From contig NZ_KB902746.1 of the NCBI RefSeq assembly GCF_000379605.1, forward strand, positions 162,817-226,816: DNA of 64,000 nucleotides, given 5' to 3'. The notes under the pieces are model-generated. The model did not search any database, was not told the DNA's origin, and saw only the letters and a list, made by a program, of their open reading frames with translations. A program made the translations under genes and the position numbers. Shown in pieces: positions 1 through 7,896 of this stretch. How positions within the stretch are numbered: the first letter of the stretch is position 1; each line of letters begins with the position of its first letter. This DNA is from Rhizobium giardinii bv. giardinii H152 (GTDB taxonomy: Bacteria; Pseudomonadota; Alphaproteobacteria; Rhizobiales; Rhizobiaceae).

Positions 1-126
1 AGGGTTGCTGAAAGCCAGGGGAAGGGTGCTGCCTCGCTTGACGGAAAGATGATCGACGCCGCTTCCGAGCGCATGGCGCGCAACGTACTTGCCACACATG
101 ACGCAATCGCGGGCGGCAGCCGGTAG
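1..126 (+). CDS. mclA: Malyl-CoA lyase-like protein (HpcH/HpaI family), C-terminal end only
   Basis: The window opens inside this gene. Frame 1 is open for 41 codons and ends at TAG 124-126. The visible C-terminus contains SLDGKMIDAASERMARN, the tail pattern of the HpcH/HpaI aldolase/citrate lyase family, specifically L-malyl-CoA/beta-methylmalyl-CoA lyases. Those enzymes cleave malyl-CoA to acetyl-CoA and glyoxylate in the serine cycle. The stop lies 12 bases before the malate thiokinase start with an AGGAGG-like ribosome site between, so the three genes look like one operon. Assignment rests on this short tail plus context; the catalytic part is outside the window. Confidence 0.72.
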   Translation, partial: RVAESQGKGAASLDGKMIDAASERMARNVLATHDAIAGGSR

Positions 127-138
127 AAGGAGGAAGAC

Positions 139-1323
139 ATGGACATTCACGAATACCAGGCCAAGGAACTTCTCGCCCGCTATCAAATCCATATTCCGCG
201 TGGTGGGCTGGCGTATAGTCCGGAGCAGGCCGCCTATCGCGCAAGCGAGATCGGGGGCGACCGCTGGGTGGTCAAGGCGCAGATCCATTCCGGTGCGCGC
301 GGCAAGGCGGGCGGCATCAAGCTCTGCTCGTCCGACCATGAGATCGTCGAGGCTGCCGATGCGATGCTGGGCGCCAGGCTGGTGACTCACCAGACCGGGC
401 CCCAGGGCAAGCTGGTCAGCCGCCTATATATCGAAGAAGCAATGGACATCGAACGCGAGATCTATCTCGGCTTTGTACTCGATCGCAAATCCGAGCGCAT
501 CATGATCGTCGCCTCGTCCTCGGGCGGCATGGAGATCGAGGAGATCGCGGAGGCCGAGCCCGACTCCATCATTCGCGCCACCGTCGATCCCGGCGTCGGC
601 ATGCAGGACTTTCAGGCCCGCGAGATCGTGTTCGGACTGGGCATCGACAATGCCCTGATTGGCCGCGCCACGCAGACGCTGCTCGGCTGCTACCGCGCCT
701 TCGTCGACTATGACGCTGCGATGCTGGAAATCAATCCGCTGGTCGTCACCCGCCGCGGCGACCTGCTGGCGCTCGACGCCAAGATGAGCTTCGACGAGAA
801 CGCCCTCTTCCGCCGTCCGCATATCGCCGAGATGCGCGACAAGAGCCAGGAAGACCAGCGCGAGACCTACGCCTCCGACCGCGGCCTCTCTTATGTCGGC
901 CTCGAGGGCAATATCGGCTGCATCATCAACGGTGCCGGCCTCGCCATGGCGACCATGGATATGATCAAGATCGCCGGCGGCGAGCCCGCGAACTTTCTCG
1001 ACATTGGCGGCGGCGCTTCCCCAGAGCGCGTCGCAAAGAGCTTCCGCGCCGTGCTGCGGGACAGACAGGTCGAGACGATCCTGGTCAACATCTTTGCGGG
1101 CATCAACCGCTGTGACTGGGTGGCCGAGGGCGTGATCAAGGCACTGCGTGAGGTTGGCGTGCCGGTTCCGCTCGTCGTGCGCCTCTCCGGCACCAACATG
1201 GAGGAGGGCCGGCGCATCCTCGCGGAGTCCGGCGAAGACATCATCGTTGCGGAAACGCTGGCCGAGGCTGCCGACAAGGCCGTCGAAGCGTGGCGCGCTT
1301 TCAGCGCAAACAAAGCTGCTTGA
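139..1323 (+). CDS. mtkA: Malate--CoA ligase (malate thiokinase) beta subunit
   Basis: 394 residues, the usual size of a succinyl-CoA synthetase-type beta subunit. It opens with MDIHEYQAKELL, the start of the ATP-grasp domain that binds nucleotide and activates the carboxylate; the C-terminal third (about 250-390) is the CoA-ligase flavodoxin-like domain. An AAGGAGGAAG ribosome site lies 4 bases before the ATG. The family includes succinyl-CoA synthetase (sucC). Malate thiokinase is preferred because the gene follows a malyl-CoA lyase tail and is not next to TCA-cycle genes, the arrangement seen in serine-cycle clusters of methylotrophs and some rhizobia. With the alpha subunit it would convert malate, ATP and CoA to malyl-CoA in the cytoplasm. 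Substrate choice is inferred from context. Confidence 0.85.
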   Translation: MDIHEYQAKELLARYQIHIPRGGLAYSPEQAAYRASEIGGDRWVVKAQIHSGARGKAGGIKLCSSDHEIVEAADAMLGARLVTHQTGPQGKLVSRLYIEEAMDIEREIYLGFVLDRKSERIMIVASSSGGMEIEEIAEAEPDSIIRATVDPGVGMQDFQAREIVFGLGIDNALIGRATQTLLGCYRAFVDYDAAMLEINPLVVTRRGDLLALDAKMSFDENALFRRPHIAEMRDKSQEDQRETYASDRGLSYVGLEGNIGCIINGAGLAMATMDMIKIAGGEPANFLDIGGGASPERVAKSFRAVLRDRQVETILVNIFAGINRCDWVAEGVIKALREVGVPVPLVVRLSGTNMEEGRRILAESGEDIIVAETLAEAADKAVEAWRAFSANKAA

Positions 1324-1337
1324 GGGAGGCTCCGGAT

Positions 1338-2237
1338 ATGTCCATTCTACTCGACAAGAACACCCGCGTCATCGTTCAGGGCCTCACCGGCAAGATCGGC
1401 AGTTTCCACACCGAGGACATGAAGCACTACGGCACCAACGTGGTCGGCGGCGTCACCCCTGGCAAGGGGGGCCATACTCATCTCGGCATGCCGGTCTTCA
1501 ACACGGTGAAGGGTGCTGTGCAGGAAACCGGCGCGGACGCCTCGATCGTCTTCGTTCCGCCGCCCTTTGCGGCAGACTCCATCATGGAAGCGGCGGATGC
1601 CGGCATCCGGCTCTGCGTCTGCATCACCGACGGCATTCCCTCCCAGGACATGATCAGGGTCAAGCGATACATGAGGCGCTACCGCTTCGAGGATCGCATG
1701 ACCCTGATCGGACCGAACTGCGCCGGCATGATCACGCCCGGGGAGGCGGTGATGGGCATCATGCCAGGCTCGATCTACCTGCCTGGCCGCATTGGCATCG
1801 TCGGCCGTTCAGGTACGCTTGGCTATGAGGCTGCAAGCCAGATGAAGGCGCTCGGCATTGGCGTGTCGACGTCGGTCGGAATCGGCGGCGACCCGGTCAA
1901 CGGTTCGTCCTTCAAGGACATGCTGGAGCTGTTCGAGGAAGATCCGAACACCGACGCGGTGTTGATGATTGGCGAGATCGGCGGCCCGCAGGAGGCGGAG
2001 GCCGCACTCTGGGCGCGCGATCACATGAAGAAGCCGTTGATCGCCTACATCGCAGGCCTTTCAGCCCCGAAGGGCCGTCGCATGGGCCATGCGGGTGCGA
2101 TCATCTCCGCTTTCGGGGAATCGGCGCAGGAGAAGGTCGAGCTCTTGAAAAGCGCTGGGGTTACAATTGTGCCGACGCCGTCTTCGTTCGGCGAGACGGT
2201 GGCGGAGGTGTTGTCGGTCATGAACAAGGCGGCCTGA
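1338..2237 (+). CDS. mtkB: Malate--CoA ligase (malate thiokinase) alpha subunit
   Basis: 299 residues with a start at ATG 1338, preceded by a GGGAGG-like site. An in-frame upstream start at 1290 would run into mtkA and has no family support. The protein begins SILLDKNTRVIVQGLTGK, the CoA-binding Rossmann domain of succinyl-CoA ligase alpha subunits. The catalytic histidine that is transiently phosphorylated sits in GHAGAI (about His251). It lies 14 bases after mtkA, so the two subunits are co-translated as an alpha/beta complex. A succinate-specific enzyme cannot be excluded from sequence alone; the malyl-CoA lyase tail upstream makes malate the likelier substrate. Confidence 0.85.
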   Translation: MSILLDKNTRVIVQGLTGKIGSFHTEDMKHYGTNVVGGVTPGKGGHTHLGMPVFNTVKGAVQETGADASIVFVPPPFAADSIMEAADAGIRLCVCITDGIPSQDMIRVKRYMRRYRFEDRMTLIGPNCAGMITPGEAVMGIMPGSIYLPGRIGIVGRSGTLGYEAASQMKALGIGVSTSVGIGGDPVNGSSFKDMLELFEEDPNTDAVLMIGEIGGPQEAEAALWARDHMKKPLIAYIAGLSAPKGRRMGHAGAIISAFGESAQEKVELLKSAGVTIVPTPSSFGETVAEVLSVMNKAA

Positions 2238-2946
2238 ATGGCCGGCCCGTGTGCTTGGGTCTGGCGGTGCCCGCCAGAATTCGAGGTCGTGCTGGCGTGG
2301 CTGCCAAGGCGGCTGAATATGGAGATTTCATGGATGCCGATTGAGAACACACCTTCGGGTGGGCCGCGCCCTACCCACCCCTCCCCGCAACCACCCGCCG
2401 GGGCTGAGCTCGGACTGCCCATCCGGCAGCCATTTCTGCCGCAGCGAGTGTTGTACGGACATGGTCCATAGGGCAACGTCCGCGTTGAGGAACGGTCAGG
2501 CAGAATCGATTTTGCATTCCCCAAGGCCGATAGCCACGGAAAGGATCACATGAAAGATGACCGATCGGCAGATGTCGAGCAGCCCAAGAGTTTAATGGGG
2601 AAGACCGAAAATGCAACCGACTGACCCGCAGTCGTCCGGCTGGTCCTGTTCATCATTGTCCTTCGTCGTATCGAATGTGTGCTTCGCCTATGGCTGTGGA
2701 ATTTCGCCACCTGCAAAGTTCGCTTTTGGACAAGCCCATCGTCGCAACTGACACGAGTGTAAGCGGGTGATCTGTTAGTCACCAAGGCAAGCGGCAGTAG
2801 AACCGCAAGTCACAAAGGCGCGTCCGGCGTCGTTACCTCAACAGTATTTTTCAGTCCACGACCTGGCCTCCCCCGCAAGAGGCCGGCCCCGTCGCGCTAT
2901 CCATTGAAAGTCAAAGGGAACGTCACATAAAGTTGGAGGATAAGGC
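2238..2946. other. Intergenic region, about 0.7 kb, no convincing gene
   Basis: A 7-bp inverted repeat (CTGGCGG-TGC-CCGCCAG, 2261-2277) just after mtkB may be a weak terminator, without a T-run. A 24-codon frame at 2550-2624 has a modest AAGGAT site but no recognisable product. The remainder shows no protein-like frame. The BCCT gene's ribosome site (GGAGGATAAGGC) lies at the right edge. Confidence 0.5.
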
Positions 2947-4518
2947 ATGTCGACTGCAGACAGATTGCGAAGCATAGATCCGGCGGTATTCTGGCCGGCC
3001 GTAGCGATAACGGCCGGGTTCATCTCATGGGGAGCGGTGGCACCGGATAGCCTCGCCTCGGTCACCCAAGCTACTCTTTCGGCGATCATCAACGGTTTCG
3101 GATGGGGCTTTGTTGTTTCGACCGCGTGGTTCCTGGTCTTTGCCGGGTTCCTGGCGATCAGCCGTTTCGGCAGGATCAGGCTTGGCGCCGATGACGAACT
3201 TCCCGAATTCCGGACGGTTTCGTGGGTATGCATGATGTTCAGCGTCGGCATGGGCATCGGTCTGATGTTCTGGGGCGTTGCCGAGCCAGTTTTCCATTTT
3301 GGTGCACCGCCTCACGGGCTGGCGGGCGCGCAAACCAAGGAAGCTGCGCTGGTCGCAATGAAATATTCCTATTTCCATTGGGCGCTGCACCCTTGGGCGA
3401 TCTATGCGATGGTCGGACTGGCGATCGCTTACTTCACCTACCGCAGGGGCTTGCCAATCCTGATCTCGAGTGCATTCACTCCCTTGCTCGGCAGCGCGGT
3501 TAACGGGCCGATCGGCAAGACGATCGATATTCTCGCCGTCATCGCCACGCTGTTCGGCACGGCGACATCACTCGGACTTGGCGCACAGCAGATCAACAGC
3601 GGCTTGAATTTTCTCTGGGGAACCGGCGAAGGAACAAGCATTGCGCTTGCGATCATCGTGGTGCTGTCGGTGCTGTTCATCCTTTCGGCGGTGTCCGGCG
3701 TCGGCAAGGGCGTCCAGTTTCTGAGCAACATGAACATGGTGGTCGCCGCCGCGTTGCTCCTCTTCCTGGCCATCGTCGGGCCGACCATCTTCATCCTCAA
3801 CACGTTCACCGAAGCGCTTGGCGACTACCTGGCGGATCTCGTCACCATGTCGTTCCGCACCGCCGCCTTTAGCGACGGCAAATGGCTGGGCAGCTGGACG
3901 ATCTTCTACTGGGCCTGGTGGGTGTCCTGGGCGCCTTTTGTCGGCGTGTTCATCGCTCGCATCTCGCGCGGCCGCACCATCCGCGAATTCGTCATCGGCG
4001 TTCTGCTCATTCCAAGCGGCGTAACCTTCCTCTGGTTCACCATCATGGGTGGCACGGCGCTGCATTCCGAACTGATGGGGGTCGGCGGGCTCGTCGAGGC
4101 GGTCAACAACAAAGGCGCAGCTATCTCGCTGTTTTCCCTGCTTGAACAGTATCCAGGAACTGCGTTCACGTCGTTCGTCGCGATCTTCCTTGTCGCCATC
4201 TTCTTCGTCTCGGGAGCGGATGCCGCCTCTATCGTGATGGGTATGCTGTCGTCCCGCGGCGCGCTTGAGCCAGCACGCGGCGTCGTCGTCCTGTGGGGCA
4301 TCCTTGCAGGAGCGTCAGCCTGCGTGTTGCTGGTGATGGGAGGTTTGCAAGGCCTGCAGACCGCATCAATCATCGCGGCAGCGCCCTTCCTCGTCGTCAT
4401 GGTCGGGCTGTGCGTCTGCTTATGGATGGCGCTGTTGGACGACCTCGAGGGGCGGAGCGAACCGGCTCCTAGCCTAGCCGAAAACCTGCAATTGGCCGCA
4501 GCGGCTGCGGCCGAGTAG
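2947..4518 (+). CDS. BCCT-family betaine/carnitine/choline transporter
   Basis: 523 residues with about 12 hydrophobic membrane segments, the standard size for the family. Diagnostic stretches are GMGIGLMFWGVAEP near residues 99-112 and the tryptophan-rich segment IFYWAWWVSWAPFVG near 319-333, which together line the quaternary-amine binding site. The family carries glycine betaine, choline, carnitine or DMSP across the inner membrane with Na+ or H+. The start at ATG 2947 has a GGAGGA site 6-7 bases upstream. Both termini are short, so it lacks the long regulatory C-terminal tail of strongly osmo-activated members such as BetP. It stands alone, with a clear terminator after it. The exact substrate cannot be read from sequence. 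Confidence 0.93.
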   Translation: MSTADRLRSIDPAVFWPAVAITAGFISWGAVAPDSLASVTQATLSAIINGFGWGFVVSTAWFLVFAGFLAISRFGRIRLGADDELPEFRTVSWVCMMFSVGMGIGLMFWGVAEPVFHFGAPPHGLAGAQTKEAALVAMKYSYFHWALHPWAIYAMVGLAIAYFTYRRGLPILISSAFTPLLGSAVNGPIGKTIDILAVIATLFGTATSLGLGAQQINSGLNFLWGTGEGTSIALAIIVVLSVLFILSAVSGVGKGVQFLSNMNMVVAAALLLFLAIVGPTIFILNTFTEALGDYLADLVTMSFRTAAFSDGKWLGSWTIFYWAWWVSWAPFVGVFIARISRGRTIREFVIGVLLIPSGVTFLWFTIMGGTALHSELMGVGGLVEAVNNKGAAISLFSLLEQYPGTAFTSFVAIFLVAIFFVSGADAASIVMGMLSSRGALEPARGVVVLWGILAGASACVLLVMGGLQGLQTASIIAAAPFLVVMVGLCVCLWMALLDDLEGRSEPAPSLAENLQLAAAAAAE

Positions 4519-4550
4519 GTTTCCGGCACTCCGTCCATGCGGCTAGCAAT

Positions 4551-4579
4551 CCGCACCTGAAAACCACCTTCAGGTGCGG
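4551..4579 (+). terminator. Rho-independent terminator after the BCCT gene
   Basis: Perfect 11-bp inverted repeat CCGCACCTGAA / TTCAGGTGCGG with a 7-base loop, followed by TTCTT, 33 bases after the BCCT stop. It could also serve the small minus-strand gene at 4708-4791. Confidence 0.8.
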
Positions 4580-4707
4580 TTCTTGGGCGTACCGGAAAAC
4601 TTGGCCCCGCTGACCAACGCTGATCGACGCAAGCTGGCAGACAGAAGCGTCGTCGGATTCATAACGAGTGGCCGCGACCTCCTCTGCACCAGGTGTGTTG
4701 GCCCTGC

Positions 4708-4791
4708 TCAATACCAGCGTCCTCGTCCGTACCAACCTCCGCCGAGCAGTAGAAGAACGAGTACTATGATGAGAAGTGTGGTCGTATCCAT
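4708..4791 (-). CDS. 27-residue single-pass membrane peptide
   Basis: The peptide MDTTTLLIIVLVLLLLGGG followed by WYGRGRWY is one strongly hydrophobic helix with a short aromatic, basic tail. It resembles the start of the short DUF3309-like membrane peptides common in rhizobia. A GAGGAG ribosome site lies 6 bases before the ATG (4789-4791). A GGAAC-N16-CGTT promoter of the EcfG/RpoE2 general-stress type lies about 70 bases upstream (4863-4887). Clean start signals plus that promoter make it a real gene despite its size. Function unknown; probably a stress-induced inner-membrane peptide. Confidence 0.7.
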   Translation of the reverse strand: MDTTTLLIIVLVLLLLGGGWYGRGRWY

Positions 4792-4862
4792 GCAGGTCTC
4801 CTCGAAGCACCTGACCATCTCCATCGCACTGCTTGCACGATGCGCCGGTCGCAATGATAACC

Positions 4863-4887
4863 AACGTCCATAGCGGGTTTTCGTTCC
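4863..4887 (-). promoter_or_regulatory. Candidate EcfG (RpoE2)-type general-stress promoter
   Basis: Read on the minus strand: GGAAC (4883-4887), a 16-base spacer, CGTT (4863-4866). This is an exact match to the alphaproteobacterial general-stress sigma consensus GGAAC-N16/17-CGTT, correctly oriented toward the 27-residue peptide gene. Confidence 0.7.
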
Positions 4888-4888
4888 G

Positions 4889-5137
4889 CGCGCCGGAGGT
4901 CTCGACATCGACCGACAGGGCCCCCCGCGCACTCCGATAGACGACAGTTGCGTTCTCGCCCGTCTGATCGTTCAACATGAACGCCGCCCCGGTTGCGACG
5001 CCATCCAGAACGGTTAGCTCTGCCGTGACGCCAGCCTCTTGATAGGCCTTCAACGCCATGTCGCCGACGAACGAGACCTTCGCGCCTGCTCGCGCGCCGT
5101 AACCGCCTGATTGGTCCCCTTTTTTCACGAAGTCGTT
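4889..5137 (-). pseudogene. Remnant of a ribokinase-like (PfkB family) sugar kinase
   Basis: The minus-strand frame reads KKGDQSGGYGARAGAKVSFVGD, then KAYQEAGVTAELTVLDGVATGAAF and TGENATVV. These match in order the N-terminal half of ribokinases (the GGKGANQA...AKVAFVG, EGVDT...PTGVA, GENxIVV blocks). The GGKGAN substrate motif is damaged, the GDDxFG stretch after FVGD is gone, and the C-terminal half with the ATP site and catalytic GAGD motif is absent. It lies just downstream of rbsC, where rbsK often sits. The decay is by deletion rather than stop codons, so a long open frame survives. Confidence 0.7.
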
Positions 5138-5257
5138 AATACGAAGGTTTTTTTGCGGCGACCGGTCGCTGGCGGGCAAGACAGGCCGTGTCGGCGCGTT
5201 CAAGAGGGGATCGAGTTCTTAAGCGTAGCGCTCCTTGTGGATGGGAAACGCCTGCAT

Positions 5258-6271
5258 TCAGGATGCCGTGATCCGCTCGCGGTACTTGTCGATAATGACC
5301 GCGAGGATGATGACGACCCCGGTGATCATCTGGCGCATGAAGTCGCTCAATCCGAAGAGGATGAGACCATTCGCCAGAACGCCGATGATGCAGGCGCCAA
5401 GCAGGGTGCCGACCACGGTGCCACGCCCACCATTGAGGCTGGTGCCACCGATGATAACGGCGGCAATCGCATTGAGTTCGAAGCCGATTCCGATAATCGG
5501 ACTCGCGATGTTGAGCCGCGCCATATAGATCATGGCCGCAATCCCGACCAACGCGCCGGCGATTGTGAACGCCGCCACTTTGTAGAACATCAGAGAATGG
5601 CCCGCGAGGCGCACTGCCTCCTCGTTGTTGCCGATCCCGTAAAGCAAGCGGCCGAAGACTGTCTTGGACAGCACGAACCACGCGACCGCAACCAGTACCA
5701 GCGCAATGAGAAATACCACCGGCACGCCCACCACCATTTGCGAACCAAAGGCATTGAAACTTGGTGGGAACGAATAGATCGTGCGCGCATCGGTCACCTG
5801 CAGTGCGGCTCCACGCGCGATGTTGAGCATGCCGAGTGTGACGATAAAGGACGGCAGGCCCCAAAAGGCGCTGATCCAGCCGTTGAGGAAGCCGCAGACC
5901 ACGCCCGTGCCAATAGCCGCGAGCGTTGCGAGACCAACAGCCTGAAACACCGAAAGCTCGGGGATGGTCAGAACCGTGCCCGCCACCACCGCACAAAAGG
6001 CAAGCATGGACCCGACCGACAAATCGATGCCGCCGATCAGGATGACAAATGTCATGCCAATGGCAAGGATGAGGTTGATCGTGATCTGGGTCAGGATGTT
6101 GGAGATATTGTTGGAGGTGAGAAAATGCTCGGTGCTCAGCGAGAAGAATACGATCAGCAGCAGCAGTGCGATCCCTATGCCGGCATCGCGAAGCAGCAAC
6201 TTCATCGACATGCCCGACACAGTTGCCTCTGTTGGGGCGTTCAGCGTTGTTTTATCAAGTGCTTGCATCAT
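5258..6271 (-). CDS. rbsC: Ribose-type sugar ABC transporter, permease
   Basis: 337 residues, polytopic, of the BPD_transp_2 family (RbsC/XylH). The family segment ILIGGIDLSVGSM is present, and INGGTSLNGGRGT-like glycine-rich loops appear near the C-terminus. The start is one of two adjacent ATG codons (6271 or 6268); the first forms a TGATG overlap with the rbsA stop, so the genes are translationally coupled. It is the last intact gene of the rbsB-rbsA-rbsC operon and forms the inner-membrane channel. The substrate is a pentose or related sugar; ribose is the default reading, supported by the kinase remnant downstream. Confidence 0.9.
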   Translation of the reverse strand: MMQALDKTTLNAPTEATVSGMSMKLLLRDAGIGIALLLLIVFFSLSTEHFLTSNNISNILTQITINLILAIGMTFVILIGGIDLSVGSMLAFCAVVAGTVLTIPELSVFQAVGLATLAAIGTGVVCGFLNGWISAFWGLPSFIVTLGMLNIARGAALQVTDARTIYSFPPSFNAFGSQMVVGVPVVFLIALVLVAVAWFVLSKTVFGRLLYGIGNNEEAVRLAGHSLMFYKVAAFTIAGALVGIAAMIYMARLNIASPIIGIGFELNAIAAVIIGGTSLNGGRGTVVGTLLGACIIGVLANGLILFGLSDFMRQMITGVVIILAVIIDKYRERITAS

Positions 6272-7836
6272 CAGTGCCCCGTCTGTCTTCGTTCGCCATG
6301 GTAGGCATAAGTCAAAATCTTTTCTTCGGAGAAATCTGCGCGCGCCACTTCGCCAACGATGCGGTGCTGCGACATCACCATGATTCGGTCGCAAAGCGTC
6401 ATCAGCTCAGGCAGCTCGGAAGAGACCACCAGCAAAGCCAGGCCCTTTTCGGCGAGCCTGCGGATCAGCGCGTAGATTTCCGCCTTGGCCCCGACATCGA
6501 CCCCCCGGGTGGGCTCGTCGAGCAGCAGGATCTGTGGATTGCGCGCCAGCCACTTGGCTAGAACCACCTTCTGTTGGTTGCCCCCAGAAAGGGTGGCTGC
6601 ATGCCTCGACGGACCGCCATATTTGAGCTTCAGATCCGCGCCGAACTGTTGCGTCATGGTATTTTCCATCTTGCGGTCGAGCAGGCCGACCCGTGAGATG
6701 CTGGACAGAGACGCAAGCGTGACGTTGGCAGCTATCGGCATTGCTAGAATCAGGCCTTCTTCCTTGCGGTCTTCTGTCACGAAGCCGATACCGGCCTGGA
6801 TCGCTTCGCGCGGCGAGCGAAACGTGGCCGGCTTGCCATCTCTCAGAAGCGTTCCCGAGAGCGGCTGCTCGGCTGCGAAGATGGCGCGAAGCAATTCCGT
6901 CCTGCCTGAGCCCACAAGGCCGGCGATTCCCAGAATTTCGCCCTTGTGTAGATCAAGCGATATGCCCTCCGCATGGGGCGATTGGGCATGGCGGAAATTG
7001 ACGAGCGAGAGTGCGGTGCCCTCCCCTGCGCTGGATATCGCCCCACTTGCCATTTCCCGCTGCAACTGCTGCCCCACCATACCCCGCACGAGTTCGTCAT
7101 GGCTGGTCTCGCCGATGCGGCGAGAAAAGACAGTCTCGCCGTTGCGCAGAACTGTGACGCGGTCACAAATGCGGAAGATCTCGTCCAGATGATGCGAGAC
7201 GAAGATCACCGAGACTCCACGGCTGCGCAGATCGTTGATGATGGCAAAAAGCCGGTCTGTCTCGCGTGACGTGAGCGTCGCGGTCGGCTCGTCGAGAATG
7301 AGGACACGGCTATCTGTCATCAGCGCACGGGCAACTTCGACCAACTGGCGGTGCGCGATGCCGAGGCGCTCGACCGGCCAGCGGACGTCGATATCCTTCA
7401 GACCGATGGCATCGAGGGCTGCGCGGGCCCGTGCATTCATGTCGTTGCGCCTGACTACGCCGAACAGATTGCGCGGCAGGTGCTCGATGAAGATGTTTTC
7501 CGCGACGGAAAGGAAAGGAAGCAGGTTGAATTCCTGATGCACGACCTGAAGTCCCCGCGCCTTCGCCTCGCGGGGCGTATGGGGCTCATAGGCTTCGCCC
7601 GCCAGACTGATTGCACCTGAATCGGGTTTCACGATGCCGCAGAGGACCTTGATCAGCGTGGACTTGCCAGCCCCGTTCTCGCCGATGAGCCCGTGTACTT
7701 CGCCGGGCGCAACCGACAATGTCACGCCGTTCAGCGCAACCGTGCCACCGAAGCGTTTGCGGACATCATGCAGGTCAAGGATGGGCAGACGCGGTGCGAT
7801 CGCCTGGTGCGCTACGCCGGAATCCGTATGTGTCAT
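6271..7836 (-). CDS. rbsA: Ribose-type sugar ABC transporter, tandem ATP-binding protein
   Basis: 521 residues with two ABC domains in one chain. Domain 1 has Walker A GENGAGKST and the DEPTATL Walker B. Domain 2 has the degenerate P-loop GLVGSGRTELL normal for RbsA/MglA proteins, and the signature LSGGNQQKVVLAKWLA followed by DEPTRGVD. The start at ATG 7836 is chosen because GAGGGGGTTCTC lies directly upstream; the in-frame codons before it have no family match. It powers uptake through RbsC. A strong hairpin with a T-run separates it from rbsB, so it should be expressed at a lower level than the binding protein. Confidence 0.93.
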   Translation of the reverse strand: MTHTDSGVAHQAIAPRLPILDLHDVRKRFGGTVALNGVTLSVAPGEVHGLIGENGAGKSTLIKVLCGIVKPDSGAISLAGEAYEPHTPREAKARGLQVVHQEFNLLPFLSVAENIFIEHLPRNLFGVVRRNDMNARARAALDAIGLKDIDVRWPVERLGIAHRQLVEVARALMTDSRVLILDEPTATLTSRETDRLFAIINDLRSRGVSVIFVSHHLDEIFRICDRVTVLRNGETVFSRRIGETSHDELVRGMVGQQLQREMASGAISSAGEGTALSLVNFRHAQSPHAEGISLDLHKGEILGIAGLVGSGRTELLRAIFAAEQPLSGTLLRDGKPATFRSPREAIQAGIGFVTEDRKEEGLILAMPIAANVTLASLSSISRVGLLDRKMENTMTQQFGADLKLKYGGPSRHAATLSGGNQQKVVLAKWLARNPQILLLDEPTRGVDVGAKAEIYALIRRLAEKGLALLVVSSELPELMTLCDRIMVMSQHRIVGEVARADFSEEKILTYAYHGERRQTGH

Positions 7837-7848
7837 GAGAACCCCCTC

Positions 7849-7882
7849 AAAAAAGAGAGCCGCACCGGACGACCAGTGCGGC
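7849..7882 (-). terminator. Attenuating terminator between rbsB and rbsA
   Basis: On the minus strand a 10-bp stem (GCCGCACTGG / CCGGTGCGGC, one G-T pair) with a 4-base loop is followed by TCTC and a run of T (7849-7856 on the plus strand is A-rich). Lying between rbsB and rbsA, it would let only part of transcription reach rbsA and rbsC, giving excess binding protein. Confidence 0.8.
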
Positions 7883-7896
7883 ACGTGTTGTCGGGG

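Noticed and set aside
424..1313. Long minus-strand frames (132 and 140 codons) opposite mtkA
   Set aside because: Antisense shadows of a clearly coding GC-rich gene; no family match and no ribosome site.
2550..2624. 24-codon frame after mtkB
   Set aside because: Weak ribosome site and no recognisable product; too short to support.
5111..6304. 397-codon plus-strand frame opposite rbsC
   Set aside because: Composition rich in Asp/His/Arg typical of the reverse frame of a membrane protein gene; the minus strand encodes intact RbsC.
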